Below are positions 1 to 11,267 of a stretch of DNA of 64,000 bases, in pieces. Position 1 is the stretch's first letter. Each line of letters starts with the position of its first letter. Below the pieces are notes generated by a model. It had not been told where the DNA came from. It made no database searches and saw only the letters and a program-made list of their open reading frames with translations. The stretch is from positions 1,321,704-1,385,703 of the forward strand of contig NW_015622544.1 in assembly GCF_000835495.1 (NCBI RefSeq), written 5' to 3'. The DNA is from Cladophialophora immunda. Its lineage: Eukaryota > Ascomycota > Eurotiomycetes > Chaetothyriales > Herpotrichiellaceae. Made by a program: the position numbers and the translations under genes.

Positions 1-546
1 CGCTCCCTGGTTTCCTCCCTCCGCCGAATCTTTGGCGCCAATCTACTGACGTTCTTCTCGCCAAGTCTCACTTCCTCCTTTGCGATATTCCTTTCGCGGA
101 TCTTCACTTGCGTCAACCTCGTGAGCCTCTGTTTGCATTTGTGGATGTAGAATTTGGGCCAGTATTCCAGCTTCTCGTCGAGGGCCAAAAGCGCCTTCTC
201 GTAGTTGTTCGGCAGGCGTATCTTTTCCCACCACTTGGAGGGCAAATGGTTGCGTTCAGGAGTCTTGATGAAGAGGCAGAGGGCACCAGTCTGGGGGTCT
301 GGTCGGACGGTGGCATAGCGGGAATTGGCGAGCGGGCAAGATTGCCGGTTGCAAAAACCGGTCAGGTTGTATTCATTGCGACAAAATGTTTGATCTTTGC
401 TGCTTAGTCTGTGGGTTTATTGGATTCTCTCCGTTAGGAACGACAAGCGTTTTCAAATTCACATGTGCGAAGAAGTCAGCTTACTTTAACTTGAACGAGC
501 AGAATTGCTGGTTTATCACCTGCCACACAATCTCGTCCGACGACAT
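1..546 (-). CDS. MAK16: Ribosome biogenesis protein Mak16 (partial, C-terminus beyond left edge)
   Basis: Mak16 is a nucleolar factor needed for 60S ribosomal subunit assembly and 25S rRNA maturation. Two exons are visible, 485-546 and 1-408, with a 76-bp GTAAGC...CAG intron between them. The start MSSDEIVWQVINQQFCSFK is the classic Mak16 opening. After splicing comes the cysteine-rich QTFCRNEYNLTGFCN segment (Cys at residues 16, 30, 40 and 45), then CPLANSRYATVR, an LxxKWWEKIRLP segment and WPKFYIHKCKQRLTRLTQ, all family hallmarks of the L28e-like RNA-binding domain. About 156 residues lie in the window. The protein runs off the edge in a basic stretch (PKIRRREETRE) where the acidic C-terminal half should follow. 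The splice sites restore the frame exactly. Identification is firm; only the 3' end is missing. Confidence 0.95.
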
Positions 547-1427
547 GCTTGCGCAATTAAGAAGGAGAGCACAGTGCGAAGACCGAGGAAGAGGGAAAGG
601 GAGCGGCGGTGGGTGGGTAGGTGGCTGTTCTGAAAGCGCCCGAAAGATTGAGAAATCCAAAAATTTCACAGTTTGGAAGTGCAAATCTGCCAAGAGTTTT
701 CTTATCGCTTATCAGAGTTTAGCATGTTTGTTAGATTTGTTTCCAACTTTCCTCCTTGAATATTCGAGTTGAACATCCCTCCTCGGGATTGCTCTTTGCT
801 CGGACGAGACTGTCGTCTCCAATCCTTGAGACAGTTCGACGGTAACCTTGCAAGGCCGTTTCTTAAAATCTTGCTGATAGTCGAACACACAAGTATGCAG
901 GTGGAACTAAAGGGACAAAATATAACCTCCGTCAGATGCCATCGGTGTCTATATCAGGCCTTCAATACATTATTGCAAGGAGAGCAAAGACTACATGTCA
1001 ATTGATCCTCAAAAAAATAGGCCAATGTAGGCCAAGTGTCTGCATAGGCAGCATGTCTATTGCTTGGACAACCGGTCAATGCTCACCTCGTAAATGACCT
1101 CGCAGCTCCACGATCCATGCAAAAGAATGCGCGCATTCTTATGACCAAGCCAATCGCAGGAGACGGGCAGTGATCAAAGTTGCTCGAAGGCTCTCCATGC
1201 GTCGAGTGAACTCTTGTAGAAGACTAATGCTTTCTTTGCCGATATGGCATGCTTTTCGTGTAGCAACAAGAGCTGTATCGTGCTAGGGCTCTGAACCCGA
1301 GGTAGAAAGTCCGCGAGATGGCCAATATGGAGAAATGGTTGTTTGGACGGATGAAGTCACCAATTTGTGCAGTGCCTAGAACAGATACGAGAGTTCGAGT
1401 CAGGCGATAGCAGCAGGGAATGCAGTG
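547..1427. other. Intergenic: MAK16 promoter side and MRS6 3' flank
   Basis: About 880 bases between two minus-strand genes. It must hold the MAK16 promoter and the MRS6 transcript end. Reading frames here are short and resemble no family I know. Nothing specific is visible. Confidence 0.5.
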
Positions 1428-3271
1428 CTAATCCTCGAGTTCGGTGTCGCGCTCCTCGAACCTCAGAAATGTGCTGCGAGTTGCAGCTTCTGACCCCATG
1501 ATCACCTGCCAAGCGTCGTTGACTGCGTGGAGTATACCATCGTCAAAGGCAATGTCTTGCGGCTTGGGTGGAAAGATGATAACCGGTGTGTGCTTCCGTG
1601 ACGGTGGGGAGTTGAAAGTACGGTCTATAGCAGGCCCCAGAGCTCGATACGAGAGCGACCATAGGAGTGTGTCTTTTGCACCCACGGTATCAAGAAACAA
1701 CCTTACAGCATCTTCCAGCCGATCTTCGGAGGACGCATCTTCAGAAACGACCGAAGCATAGATAAGACCTGGTCAAAATCAAGTCAGCAAAATCTGGTTG
1801 GCATCAAGAGTTCGAAGCAAACATAATTGAAAGAGCATTCCAGATCAGGTTGTCAGAGGGTAATTATCAGCAAAGCACAAAGGCTCAGGCAATGTAGATA
1901 AGTATTCGATGTTGGTTCATCACGGAAGTGAAATTAAAAGACAAAAAAGGCAAAGACTTACACTGACCAGCCGGACATTCCCCCGTATCCTCGGAGTGAA
2001 TCTGCAGATAAACGGGATCCTTGCCGTGCTCAGGGGTGCCGCCATTGACCAGAACAATTGTGACCGCTGGAATAGGACCATTCTCTGATGTCGGAGGAAA
2101 CATTGATTTTAACGGATCGGCGATGATATGGATAGACCTCCAGGTAGTACAGAGCGAGGCCACTTCTTCCACAACATCTTTGGAAATTGGTATATCGTCA
2201 CGGTTGCCGGCGACGTATCGGGTCCGGATTCGAGTACCGTCGGAAAGCGTGCATTCAACGAGAGTGCTGTCCCCACCATCTAAGGGTGCGAGAACAGGGG
2301 TGTTAGCAGGAGCGCTGAGAGCTTGCAACGCGTGCCCTAGAAGATACACGCCTCCGCCAACAGCACCGGCACGACAGGCCACCTGTGAGATTTCTGCTGT
2401 GCCGCCATATTTAGCAACGACAGCGCCAAAGCCTTGACCAAAATGGCCCATCGACTTCATATGTCTCCTGATCCTGACTAGGGCTTTGTCGAAGGGAACC
2501 GAGTCGGCTGGTACAGGGGACAGCGCAAGTGCTACCAGCGGAGCCTGCAAAGAGTCTGGAATTTTGAACTCCGTCGTCAAGGCGTCCTTCAGCGACATGC
2601 TGGTACTGTCTTCCTTCGAGGCCGTTGTTGATTCTTCCTCCTCCTGTATCACGTACCGCAAGAACTTCATCAGTCCACGTTTGTCCTTCATCGAAAGTGA
2701 TTCATCATTGAACACATCCTCACGGGTGCTTGGGATCTTGTGCAGTTTCCCATCATCTAGGACCCAAAAAGACCCAACAGCAAGGAATTCCAGTTGGGTA
2801 TGGATCTGTGACGAGACGAGGGAGGGGAGAAACTCGGATTTGGCATAGATGATTTGGGGGCTTAAGCTCAGAGTATATGACCGGGATGGTCCAAGTGATG
2901 AGGGGGTCCTAGACTCGTCGTCGGTGTACCTCGATATGAAGGCATCTTTGTACACCGTGCTTCTGACTGCGAGATGATCAGTGATGCCGCAATTTTCAAG
3001 GCGCAGTTTGCGCACATTGCCGCAAGTCTTCTACCCAACTCTGGGCGTCGTCCAGACTCAAACCGGCGTCGTCACCTCCATAGTAAGCATGGCGATCAAC
3101 ATGCAAGATCTTCTTGCCTGAACGAGAAAGAGCCCTAGAGAAGAACGCTTTGTCAGTCAGTTTAAGCCTTGGTTGAGGTGGTTCAGAAGTAACATACAAT
3201 GCCAGAAGCGACTGGGGAATACTGGTTCCGGCTATGACAACATCCCAGACTTCATCACTCAAGCTCTCCAT
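1428..3271 (-). CDS. MRS6: Rab escort protein (Rab geranylgeranyltransferase component A)
   Basis: Mrs6/REP presents newly made Rab GTPases to geranylgeranyltransferase II. My model has four exons (3198-3271, 3016-3134, 1962-2966, 1428-1768) and gives 512 residues, the usual fungal size. Visible motifs are the GDI/REP dinucleotide-fold start WDVVIAGTSIPQSLLALALSRSGKKIL, then HVDRHAYYGG, then SLSPQIIYAKS, and the Rab-binding segment with GFGQ-like GHFGQGFGAVVAKYGG. Near the end sits CPAGQCLIYAS, recreated by splicing across a 193-bp intron. The 49-bp second intron (2967-3015) has a GTGCGC donor, a CTGAT branch and a GCAG acceptor. Without it the frame breaks, so it is inferred from reading-frame restoration. 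An in-frame upstream Met exists, but residue 1 at 3271 fits the family start. Family assignment is strong. Confidence 0.93.
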
Positions 3272-4643
3272 TTTGAGCACCGAGGATTGAAGAAAGGCTC
3301 TGAAGATGTACACAAAGGCGTGAAATTTCACAAGTGGTAGGAAGTTTTGGAGTGACCCTCTTCAGAGCAACTTTGCCGAGCCATCCAAACCCCTTGACGC
3401 GAAAAGGCGCAACGATAGCTGCTCAGACCAAGCAAGTATCTACAGAGATACAGTCAAATCTTGGGTGAGCTCCCGAGGCTACTTGATCTATTCCTGTGTG
3501 TACAGGGCCGTGCTTTTGCCGGGGGACAGATTGTGTCGTCCACGAGCTCCTCGCCCCAAAGATTTTGCGGTGGCAAGCTCAGGCGAGGTGATCACAACTC
3601 TGACCTTGCGCAACCTTTGCCAGAGAAGAAGAGCTTCGCTCAAACAGTTGGGGTTCATTTCCATGCAACGTACCCAAATCCCATGCCAGATGTCTCAAGC
3701 GGATCTTAGGACCTGTCGTCGGCCCCGACGACCGCTCCTCGACACCGACTGAGCTGCGATCTGCATCCCACTCTTGCTCCTCCTTGGACTCGGTGTGGAG
3801 GTGATACATACAACAAAGGCCAAGACACCAGAGAACGCAGTCTCTGACAGTCGGATGTGTCGGCACCAACTCCTTCTACCTCTGGCACACAAGGAGGGAC
3901 GCGACGTCTTCAGAGGGGGGTGCAATTGACGATTCTCTGGCCTTTTCATGGAGTAGCCATGGCGCATTGACAGCAAAGAAGACCGAGCAGACAGCACTCC
4001 TTGCTGATATATGTGATGAGAAGCAGATGTGCCTTGAGAGACTCCCGTGCTGTCCACCAAAGGATCGCCGGATGCCAAGCTGGCCAAACCCCATTCCTCT
4101 CCGCCCCCATTCTGTGCTTTTCGACCCCAGATCTCAAAGCTCCAACCCGCAGACCTCCAATTCTGGTCCGCTCAGTGTCAATGCAGGCATAGCGGAGCAC
4201 GTCCAAGCAGCCCCGCCAGTAAGAACGGTTGGGCTGCTTGCTGTCCACTGAGGTCGGGCTGGAATATGAGCGGCATTTACCTACAGGCTGGCATTTGCGC
4301 CGAGGATGGCAGAGTCTTGCTGGCTCTGCCACTTCTTACTTGCCGATGGCGACTCCATTGATGCGTCTCACCACCCTGGAAGCCTCCTCCTCCACATTGT
4401 GCCCCACGACCTGAGGAGCCCCATCTTTACCTAAGCGCAAAAGACGGTTTTCGACCATCTTCGAAGGGAGATGATTCTTGATTCTCGCGCAGAGAAAGGT
4501 ATCTGTACAGAGCATATTACCCAAGTGAGTCGTAACTTGAGCTCTCGATAAGGTCCTCCACCAAGCAGAACAGACGCCCAATTACCCTCAACTCGCCCGC
4601 TGCATTCAACACCTCACTACCACGGACCGAGATCAGGGGCAAA
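3272..4643. other. Divergent intergenic region between MRS6 and the dioxygenase gene
   Basis: About 1.37 kb separating a minus-strand and a plus-strand gene, so it should contain both promoters. Overlapping open frames of 60-130 codons occur on both strands, but none has a recognisable domain or a plausible splicing pattern. I call no gene here. Confidence 0.5.
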
Positions 4644-5807
4644 ATGGGCAGCTACGCTGAGGAGCCAGAATTCAAGACCATCACCATCCAAAAACTTCAC
4701 CCTACATTCGCGGCTGAGGTCGAGGGCGTCGATTTTCAAAATTTATCCGATGAACAATTCAACGAGATTCTCGCCGCCATGGCAAAGGTACCAACGCCCC
4801 TATTTCTGAGCCTTGCTGGCCCTTCCTCGTCAATCTGTCGCACAGTTGAAACAGCGATGCTTTGTAATTTGGCGCTTACTCGTCCTTTTTATGCTTTAGT
4901 ATGGTGTTTGTATCTTCCGCAACACTGGATTAGACGATGCCAGCCACATCGAATTCTCCAGACGTATTGGTGATCTTGACACTATGAAGCGTTATATGGT
5001 TGATGGCCGCAGACCAAGGTACCGCTACTACGAATTGTTCGACGCTGGGAATATCGATGATCAAGGTGGTGTTCTTGACCCCAATAGCCCAAGAGCACAC
5101 TATGGCAAGGTGAGCTCACCTGAAAGTCTTTTTCCCACCCAAAGGCTTATTTTGTATTTCAGGGCAATGCTCTCTTTCATGTCGACTCCTCATTCAACCC
5201 TAGGCGCGCAAGTTTCTCACTGCTACGTGCGGTAGAAATCCCCCCTCCGGGAAATGGCGGGAACACTGACTTCGCCGACTCGCGCACCGCTTGGGACGAG
5301 CTGGATCCGGAATTTCAAAAGGAACTCCTGGAGAAAGATTATGTTGTTCACCATTCGATCGCGCAGTCTCGCAAATTAGGATCCCCAGAATTCTTCAAAG
5401 ACCTTGATCCGACCAACGGAGGTGTTATGGCTCGGCATCGACTCATCCAGGTACACGAGCCCAGCGGTCGCAGGAATATCTACATTGCAGCACACTCCCA
5501 CCACATAGAAGGCATTCCCAAGGAGGAATCCGACGCGCTGATCAAGAAACTCCTCGACCACATCACCCAGAAGAAGTACACGACTAGCGTTGAGTGGAAG
5601 AATCCATCGGATATGATTATCTGGGACAACCGGTGCACGCTCCACAGAGCCAATGGGGGAGCGTTCGAAGGCAAATACAAGCGAGATTTGAGACGAACGA
5701 CAGTGCACGACGACAGCAGCACAGCTTGGGGGTTGAACGAGGTTGAAGACACGGAGAACTGGGTCGTGAACCACGATGCCACTAGGGCAGCTGGACAGAC
5801 GAAATAA
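4644..5807 (+). CDS. TauD/TfdA-family Fe(II)/2-oxoglutarate-dependent dioxygenase
   Basis: Predicted non-haem iron oxygenase that couples 2-oxoglutarate decarboxylation to oxidation of an unknown substrate. Relatives act on taurine, sulfonates or aryloxyacetates such as 2,4-D. Three exons (4644-4787, 4900-5109, 5163-5807) give 332 residues, a normal size. The iron-binding HxD is H124-V-D126 in LFHVDSSFNPRRASFS, the distal histidine is about H279 in IIWDNRCTLHRANGG, and the 2-oxoglutarate-binding arginine lies in KRDLRRTTVHDD (about R295/R296). All three ligand motifs are intact, so the enzyme is probably active. The LHRA and RRTT arrangement is closest to TfdA-like fungal proteins, but the substrate cannot be read from sequence. 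It sits alone, with no transporter or sulfonate-use gene beside it. Confidence 0.9.
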
Positions 5808-6451
5808 GGTCTTGGGCAGTATGGAATAGTGCATCGAAGTAAAGCTGTCGTTATTCAGCTTGTCCATTCGATCTCGTGCATATACGGGAGCTTTGTCCAA
5901 CGCGCTTCAATACGATAAATTTGCACGCTGTACGGACAAACAAGCTCTTATTGTCAGGCGCGTGACTCTACTTCATCATAGATCTTCACGCAATAATGCC
6001 CAGGTCACTGGCAGAACAATGCCATTCAGACTGCAAAAAGGGGTGAAGCCTTGAGGACCTTGTCACCCACTTTGGCGCAGTGCATCGGCGCGGAACAACC
6101 ATCATCCGCGGTGGCATCCTACGTTATTCACGCCATTTATATAGTCCTTCACTTCTTCCCTCACTCCCTGCACTTGTATTGTATATATTCAGCCCATTAA
6201 GGTGCGATTCTGCACTTCTCTGTGAGTCATAACCCAGACCACAAATGGATTATAGGTATATATAAGGGACTTCGTTCCCGCTGCTTGCGGACATCCTCAT
6301 CATCCACCACAGCTGTAAGCTCGCAACACAACCGAAAAGGGACCTCGAAGCTGGTCGGTTTACATTCAGACAGGAGAGTCAAGAGAGATCTTCCCGACAG
6401 ATCTCGACTTTCGCTCTCGATCCAGAACCCCTCCAGAAACCAGCCTTCGGT
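5808..6451. other. Intergenic: promoter and leader of the first F-box gene
   Basis: About 640 bases. It holds several TATA-like elements (around 6135, 6183 and 6257), followed by a transcribed-looking leader up to the F-box start. No other gene is seen. Confidence 0.5.
6257..6265 (+). promoter_or_regulatory. Candidate TATA box for the F-box gene at 6452
   Basis: TATATATAAGGG reads as a strong TATA element about 190 bases before the ATG at 6452. This is the best of three TATA-like runs in the upstream region and would imply a leader of roughly 150 bases. Assigned by motif and position only. Confidence 0.5.
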
Positions 6452-7276
6452 ATGGCGAGCCACGCAAGCATCTTCAACCTGCCTCTCGACATGTTCGACG
6501 ACCTGATGGCCGACTTGGACTACGAGTCCCTCGTTGCCTTCCGCCAGACATGCCGCCTAGCAGCCGCCCTTATCCCGCTGGCCCAGATCATCCAAATCCG
6601 GCAGTCGCTCAGAGCCAGCCTCCTGGCCGAGGAACACGCCGACTACCAGCGCCGGCAGGTGGCCTATGCAAACCAACGACGCTGGGCGGGCGTGTTCCCC
6701 CCATCCGTCCAGGCCAACATTCCCCCAGACATCAGCGCCCCGGCCGACTCACTGAACAACATTCACCGCAACCGCATCACCAGGGCGGAGCGGCTGAATT
6801 GCTACGCCTGCCTGAAGCGTCTGCCACGACAGTGCTTCGTGGAGAGCCAGGTCATGGGGAGAAGGAGCCTCGGCCATGCGGACGCCGGCCGACGGTTTTG
6901 CAGGGCCTGTGGGGTCAAAAAGGGGATCTGGGACAAGGGGAGCGTGGTCAAGGACGGGAGACGGACCTTGGTCCTCTGCAAGAAGTGCAACTCCCTGGGG
7001 CGAGTGGACGCTGGGGCGAAGAAGGGGGGGATCTGTTCGAGGTGCATGTGCCAATCCGTGGCGGAGGAGGGTGGTTCGCTCGAGAGCGAGCAGCAGCAGG
7101 CTGCTGGCCAGTCCAGCATGCCACAACCTCTGGCAAAGCAGCCAGCAGCCGCACAGCCGAGCAGTCGGGCGACTCGGTGCCTACGCTGCTGGGCCATCAA
7201 CCACACCGAAGTGCCTGCCGGGTCCACGGGTTCTCACCTGTGCCCGCCATGTGAAGCTGCTGTCCAGTTGGCATAG
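6452..7276 (+). CDS. Cysteine-rich F-box protein
   Basis: A single-exon protein of 274 residues. Residues 8-50 (FNLPLDMFDDLMADLDYESLVAFRQ) look like an F-box, the Skp1-binding module of SCF ubiquitin ligases. The rest carries six CxxC pairs (C117/120, C150/153, C176/179, C195/198, C243/246, C264/267), suggesting two or three zinc sites. This F-box plus CxxC layout is frequent among fungal F-box proteins, which are numerous and fast-evolving. A Q/A/P/S-rich linker at about 205-240 separates the last two pairs from the rest. The target is unknown. It is convergent with a second F-box gene at 8192-9127. Start chosen as the first ATG ahead of the F-box, downstream of a TATA box. Confidence 0.8.
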   Translation: MASHASIFNLPLDMFDDLMADLDYESLVAFRQTCRLAAALIPLAQIIQIRQSLRASLLAEEHADYQRRQVAYANQRRWAGVFPPSVQANIPPDISAPADSLNNIHRNRITRAERLNCYACLKRLPRQCFVESQVMGRRSLGHADAGRRFCRACGVKKGIWDKGSVVKDGRRTLVLCKKCNSLGRVDAGAKKGGICSRCMCQSVAEEGGSLESEQQQAAGQSSMPQPLAKQPAAAQPSSRATRCLRCWAINHTEVPAGSTGSHLCPPCEAAVQLA

Positions 7277-8191
7277 ATGGCGCTGGATGGAAGGGAGGGG
7301 TGGACGTGAAGGGGGTCGTGACGGAGTGGACGGTCTCGTGGACTGTGATAGATACCCTGGTTAGAATTTTCGGGTTCGATGTTCAAAAGTACGGGGACGG
7401 GGCTACCCTGACTGGATCCAGGTTGCGCTGAGACAGGAATTGTAAGCACTTTGAGCTTGGCTCTCTCGCTCTACCTTTTTCCCATTGAAGTTTCCCTGTA
7501 TTGTATTCCTAGGACGGCTATTTTCTAGAAGTAGCACACCACCAAAATATTGGATGGTAGGATATCGCATGAGGAGAGGACACCGACCCGGCTGAAGTGG
7601 GAGGAAGAAGCGGCGTTTCTATTGTCACAAGCAGAAGAGCATGCAAGAGGAGAATGGTAGGTAATAACCTGGAGGCTTCTTGCGTTCCGATGAAAATGAT
7701 CTCTCCGGACAGGAGGATTTTCGTTGTGCTACTTAGTGATCGCTCGCTACACGGGGGTAGTCCTGGAAACATTCATGGCCCCTCGCATTCCACCACAAAT
7801 CATCTTCTTGTGCCAACGATATAACATCCGGGTTGTTCAATACTTGCAAACAAGTCTATGGCCAAGTCCAGCTCGGCGCCCACCAAGCGAGAATGGTGGA
7901 CGATGCCCGTCTGCAATCTTTTCGCAAAGGCAAAGCTTGAAGGGATAAGAATTGGGCTCGTCCTTGCGGCTCGGAATGGAAACGGTATTTGGTCAGAAGA
8001 AGATGAAGGAGTGCATGACGTCCAGTCGTCTTTGCGAACCTCAAAGACTTTCCTCTTGCACCGGATTCTGTAACCAGAAGGAAGATAGGTGTGATGCATG
8101 TGCCAGTCCAATCATGCATCGTTTTGTGCTATGGCCGTAGCCAGAAAATTATCATAGCCTTGTAATCTGGTCCGGTGAGACCTGAAGCACA
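7277..8191. other. Convergent 3' flanks of two F-box genes
   Basis: About 915 bases between two tail-to-tail genes. It should carry both terminators. Only short frames without domain similarity are present. Confidence 0.5.
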
Positions 8192-9127
8192 CTATCTTCT
8201 TGCAAGCTCCCGACGCCGAATTCTGGCTGCTCTGAAAGAGAGTTGGGCATTGACGATCTGTGAGTAAGTCGGCAGAGGTCGATAGTCCGGGTTGTTCAGC
8301 GCGACAACATATTCAGCAGGCACAGAGCATTCGGGCAATCCTCCCCATGACAGCGACTCCAGATCTTCCCCCTTTTCGTAAGTTTCCATTCTCGCCAGAC
8401 AGTCCTGCAAGAAATTCTTATACCTGAACCAGTCCTGATTTACCTCCGCAAAACACTGCGGACAGAATCCTGAGAAACGAAGCCTGAACGACAGATTCTC
8501 GGGCGCCCGCTGGACGGTGAGGCATCTGTGACATTGAATGACCCAACTCCTGCTGTCCCTGAGCCCAAGGGGATGATACGTGTGAGGCTGGTCCACAGCA
8601 GTACACTCTCCACATATCATAGATTCCAGTACTTCTTTGTAGTCTTGCTGGGTCGCCAACGGCTCCACATATGGTCTGAAAGGATATGTACGACGCAGGG
8701 TGTCGGTTGGAAACTCCGTCCAAGGTTTGACGACACGACATCTGGAACAAGAGAAGTGGTAGTGACGGGGGTGCGCAAGCCATCGAACTAGCGTCTTCGA
8801 GAAGCCTCGCCCCGTTGCATGTTCCTCCACCCGCTGTACAGTGGTTTTTCCGTTTATGTCCGCGCCCAGGAGCGACATGTTCATATCAACGTAGTAGCGG
8901 TCCCGAAACTGGTTCCCGATTTCGATCCAAGCCCTGGACATCTCGTCAGCCAGCCGAGTTGCAGGGTCAGCGAAGCAACGGCTCAACGTCCGCGATGCTC
9001 CGCGTATGCAACAAAGATCAAAATAGTTGAGATGCTTGGAAATCTGGAGTTGAAGCTCACCAGGAAGAGATGACAGCCGGTCCTTCATTGATTCATCGTG
9101 TACTGGCTCTGTCGGAGGTGGTGCCAT
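8192..9127 (-). CDS. Cysteine-rich F-box protein
   Basis: Single-exon protein of 311 residues starting at MAPPPTEPVHDES. The open frame extends further 5' but without an ATG, so this Met is the likely start. Residues 19-53 (SSLPGELQLQISKHLNYFD) form an F-box. CxxC pairs follow at C127/130 (HFSCSRCR), C172/175, C199/202 and C222/225, so two zinc sites are possible. The C-terminus is basic (RIRRRELARR). The architecture matches the neighbour at 6452 in broad terms, but the sequences are clearly diverged. Probable role: SCF substrate receptor, with unknown substrate. Confidence 0.78.
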   Translation of the reverse strand: MAPPPTEPVHDESMKDRLSSLPGELQLQISKHLNYFDLCCIRGASRTLSRCFADPATRLADEMSRAWIEIGNQFRDRYYVDMNMSLLGADINGKTTVQRVEEHATGRGFSKTLVRWLAHPRHYHFSCSRCRVVKPWTEFPTDTLRRTYPFRPYVEPLATQQDYKEVLESMICGECTAVDQPHTYHPLGLRDSRSWVIQCHRCLTVQRAPENLSFRLRFSGFCPQCFAEVNQDWFRYKNFLQDCLARMETYEKGEDLESLSWGGLPECSVPAEYVVALNNPDYRPLPTYSQIVNAQLSFRAARIRRRELARR

Positions 9128-10542
9128 TCTCGAGATGGCTTGACCTTGATGCTGTTGATGGATCGAAGTCGAGAAATTGGTGACCAAGAGCCGCCTATAT
9201 GCTGAGGATGATTTGAGAATAACGGTGGCTTTCTTATCCAAAGATGTTTGGTCAATAGTAGAGTTGTCTCAAAACAGAACCCGCGAAATTGTAGACCGGA
9301 TGGTTGACAACCCAAGTAGAAGTGCTGTCATGGTTTCAATGCCTGGCACTACTGCCTTTGCCCAAACAAAGGATCTGTTGCCATTGTGAAGTCGGCTTTC
9401 AGTCGGGGCAATGCCCCTTTGTCTCTCTTTCTTTGGCCATGGCCTCGCCCATAGAGTGAACCCAGGTCTTGCTCCATCAAGCTCATTATGTCAAATCCAC
9501 TGGTCGAGTTTTTGTCTGAGAAAGTACCCTCACAAAGCAGCCATGGTGGTTTGGTTTTCAGATGGATGATCAGTGGCAGGTTCTTTGGAAGTCTTGACAG
9601 TTGGGAGGAAGCCATTTCAAGCGAACGAGGGACAGAAGGGAGCCTGAACCAGGCAGGATGGCACGTGATTGACACTCTTCATTCTGTTTTTCACGCGAGG
9701 CGAATCTTTGTTGGCACCGCCCACAGGCGAAATGAGCAATTCAACTCACTCCAAATTTCTCTCGCCCTCTCTGACCTGCGCAGTATCCTGGTTTCCCTTT
9801 ATCTTCGGATAGACACACAACCGTCTCCCGATGGGAATTTGCTTGTGTAACCACGGGCGCCTGTGCTCCTAAAACCAATTCATTCCGCAGCCGCAAGGGA
9901 AACCCTCCCAAAGCTTGACAGCTCTTTGCGCCGTGTCGCCTAACGCTGAGACCTGTCCCATGTGCAGCTGCATGCAAGTCATTCGAGCCAGAGCCCTGAG
10001 TAGATTGGTGGACATCTGACTGCACCGGCGGCGCCAGAGGCACCTGACTGAGATGCGGTTCAGGCCACAAGAAGGACTCGCTGTTCACCCCGTAGAGAAG
10101 GGAATCGATCTTGTCCAAGACATCCCCAGACAAGTACATCCCGCTTTTCGACACTTTCAGCATTCGATGGCTAATAACATAAATCACCATGCGTCAGGGC
10201 TGGCATTCCAAACAGTGACGGTGCGCGCAGCCTTCTTGCTTGCCGGAATGTGGTTCTTCGCCACCTTTGAGGTGATGGTGCGCCACGGAAACCAGCTGGC
10301 ACCACGGAGGTCACACTTCAGCATGGTCTCAGCACGGCCTCAGCACGTTTGTTGCGTATCTAAAATCCCTAAGCGCCCGTTTGGCGCCAAAATTGCTTGG
10401 TCGGATTGCGGTCGCAGTAGATTGCACTGTCCTCCAACCGACCCCCTGAGGCATTTGCAGCTAACAATTCATACAATCTCTCGCCAGTGTTCCTCATATT
10501 TTGAAAGAGTTTTCGACCGCACGACCCGGTGAATCTGATTTG
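9128..10542. other. Intergenic region upstream of the second F-box gene
   Basis: About 1.4 kb with open frames of about 110-160 codons on both strands (for example 10053-10532 plus and 9741-10190 minus). None shows a domain. A CTAAC branch-like element and a CCAG acceptor at 10461-10487 lead into the coding-like stretch described at 10543, so an earlier exon of that gene may lie here unseen. Confidence 0.35.
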
Positions 10543-11130
10543 ATGTTATGCGGGAGACTGGCAGACAATGCGTCGAACAACGTGGAAGAGGGGGTCAAGC
10601 ACATCTGTTGCATTGCCGAGGATGGCAGTAAAACAGTGTACAAGATTCGAGTCCTCGCAGCTAGATCTTCCTGAACTGAAGCACCGTCATCATTCAGGCC
10701 AATCTGAGACAGACTGTGGTGAAAACAGAGGAAGAACTCAACACAGCGCGTGGCTTGATGCTGGCAAGAGATTGGGTCTCTCTAAACGCCCTGGGCCCGA
10801 AACTCAGAACTCAACTTGTTCTATCCGGCCCTTTCAACAAAGCCCGAAACTCCTCTTGGTGTTCGATGTGCCAAAGGTATATCTGCCCTTTACCTCTTAG
10901 CTCCTTCTCCTCTGGACACTTCTGGTGCGCCGGAGCGAGGTACTCAATGAATCCTGCACAACCAAAGCTGGTTCGTCCCAGAGCGGGTCAGGATCAAAGA
11001 CCCAGGCAATTTCCCGCATGAATCGTTCCCATTTGGTTCACTGCTCAACGAGCGCATACCGCCCCTCAGGAATATGATCCACGTCTGCAGCCAATGCGAA
11101 CAACCACTTCCAGAACACACATCCACCTAA
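10543..11130 (+). CDS. Possible small three-exon gene encoding a CxxC protein
   Basis: Not recognised from any family. A model with exons 10543-10650, 10698-10876 and 10968-11130 gives one continuous frame of 149 residues. The peptide looks protein-like: it starts MLCGRLADNASNNVEE, continues KHICCIAEDGSKTVYKIR, then an E/L-rich helix-like segment EEELNTARGLMLARDW, a SWCSMCQ pair, and ends with IHVCSQCEQPLPEHTST. The two CxxC pairs suggest a zinc knuckle. The weak points are a poor first donor (GTCCTC) and an unusual third acceptor (CAAAG), and the start could lie in an upstream exon that ends before the CCAG acceptor at 10487. It would be convergent with the Zn2Cys6 gene. It could also be a decayed gene. 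Confidence 0.3.
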
Positions 11131-11267
11131 ATCTTTTCAGATATGACCGGTGCGAGTCGAGCTCCCTGAGTATTAAAGCTCAGGCACCAACTGCTGCTGG
11201 CGATTGGGCTGGGATTGCTTGTGGCGACGGAGCGAAGGGTGATTGTGATCGATACAACTAGTCAGCT

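Noticed and set aside
1391..1410. tRNA T-arm-like sequence (AGTTCGAGTC)
   Set aside because: No matching acceptor stem, D-arm or anticodon arm could be built around it.
6550..7254. A 234-codon frame inside the first F-box gene
   Set aside because: A shifted-frame shadow; it lacks the F-box and cysteine pattern.
9741..10190. A 149-codon minus-strand frame
   Set aside because: It reads moderately protein-like but has no motif, no partner exons and no support beyond openness.
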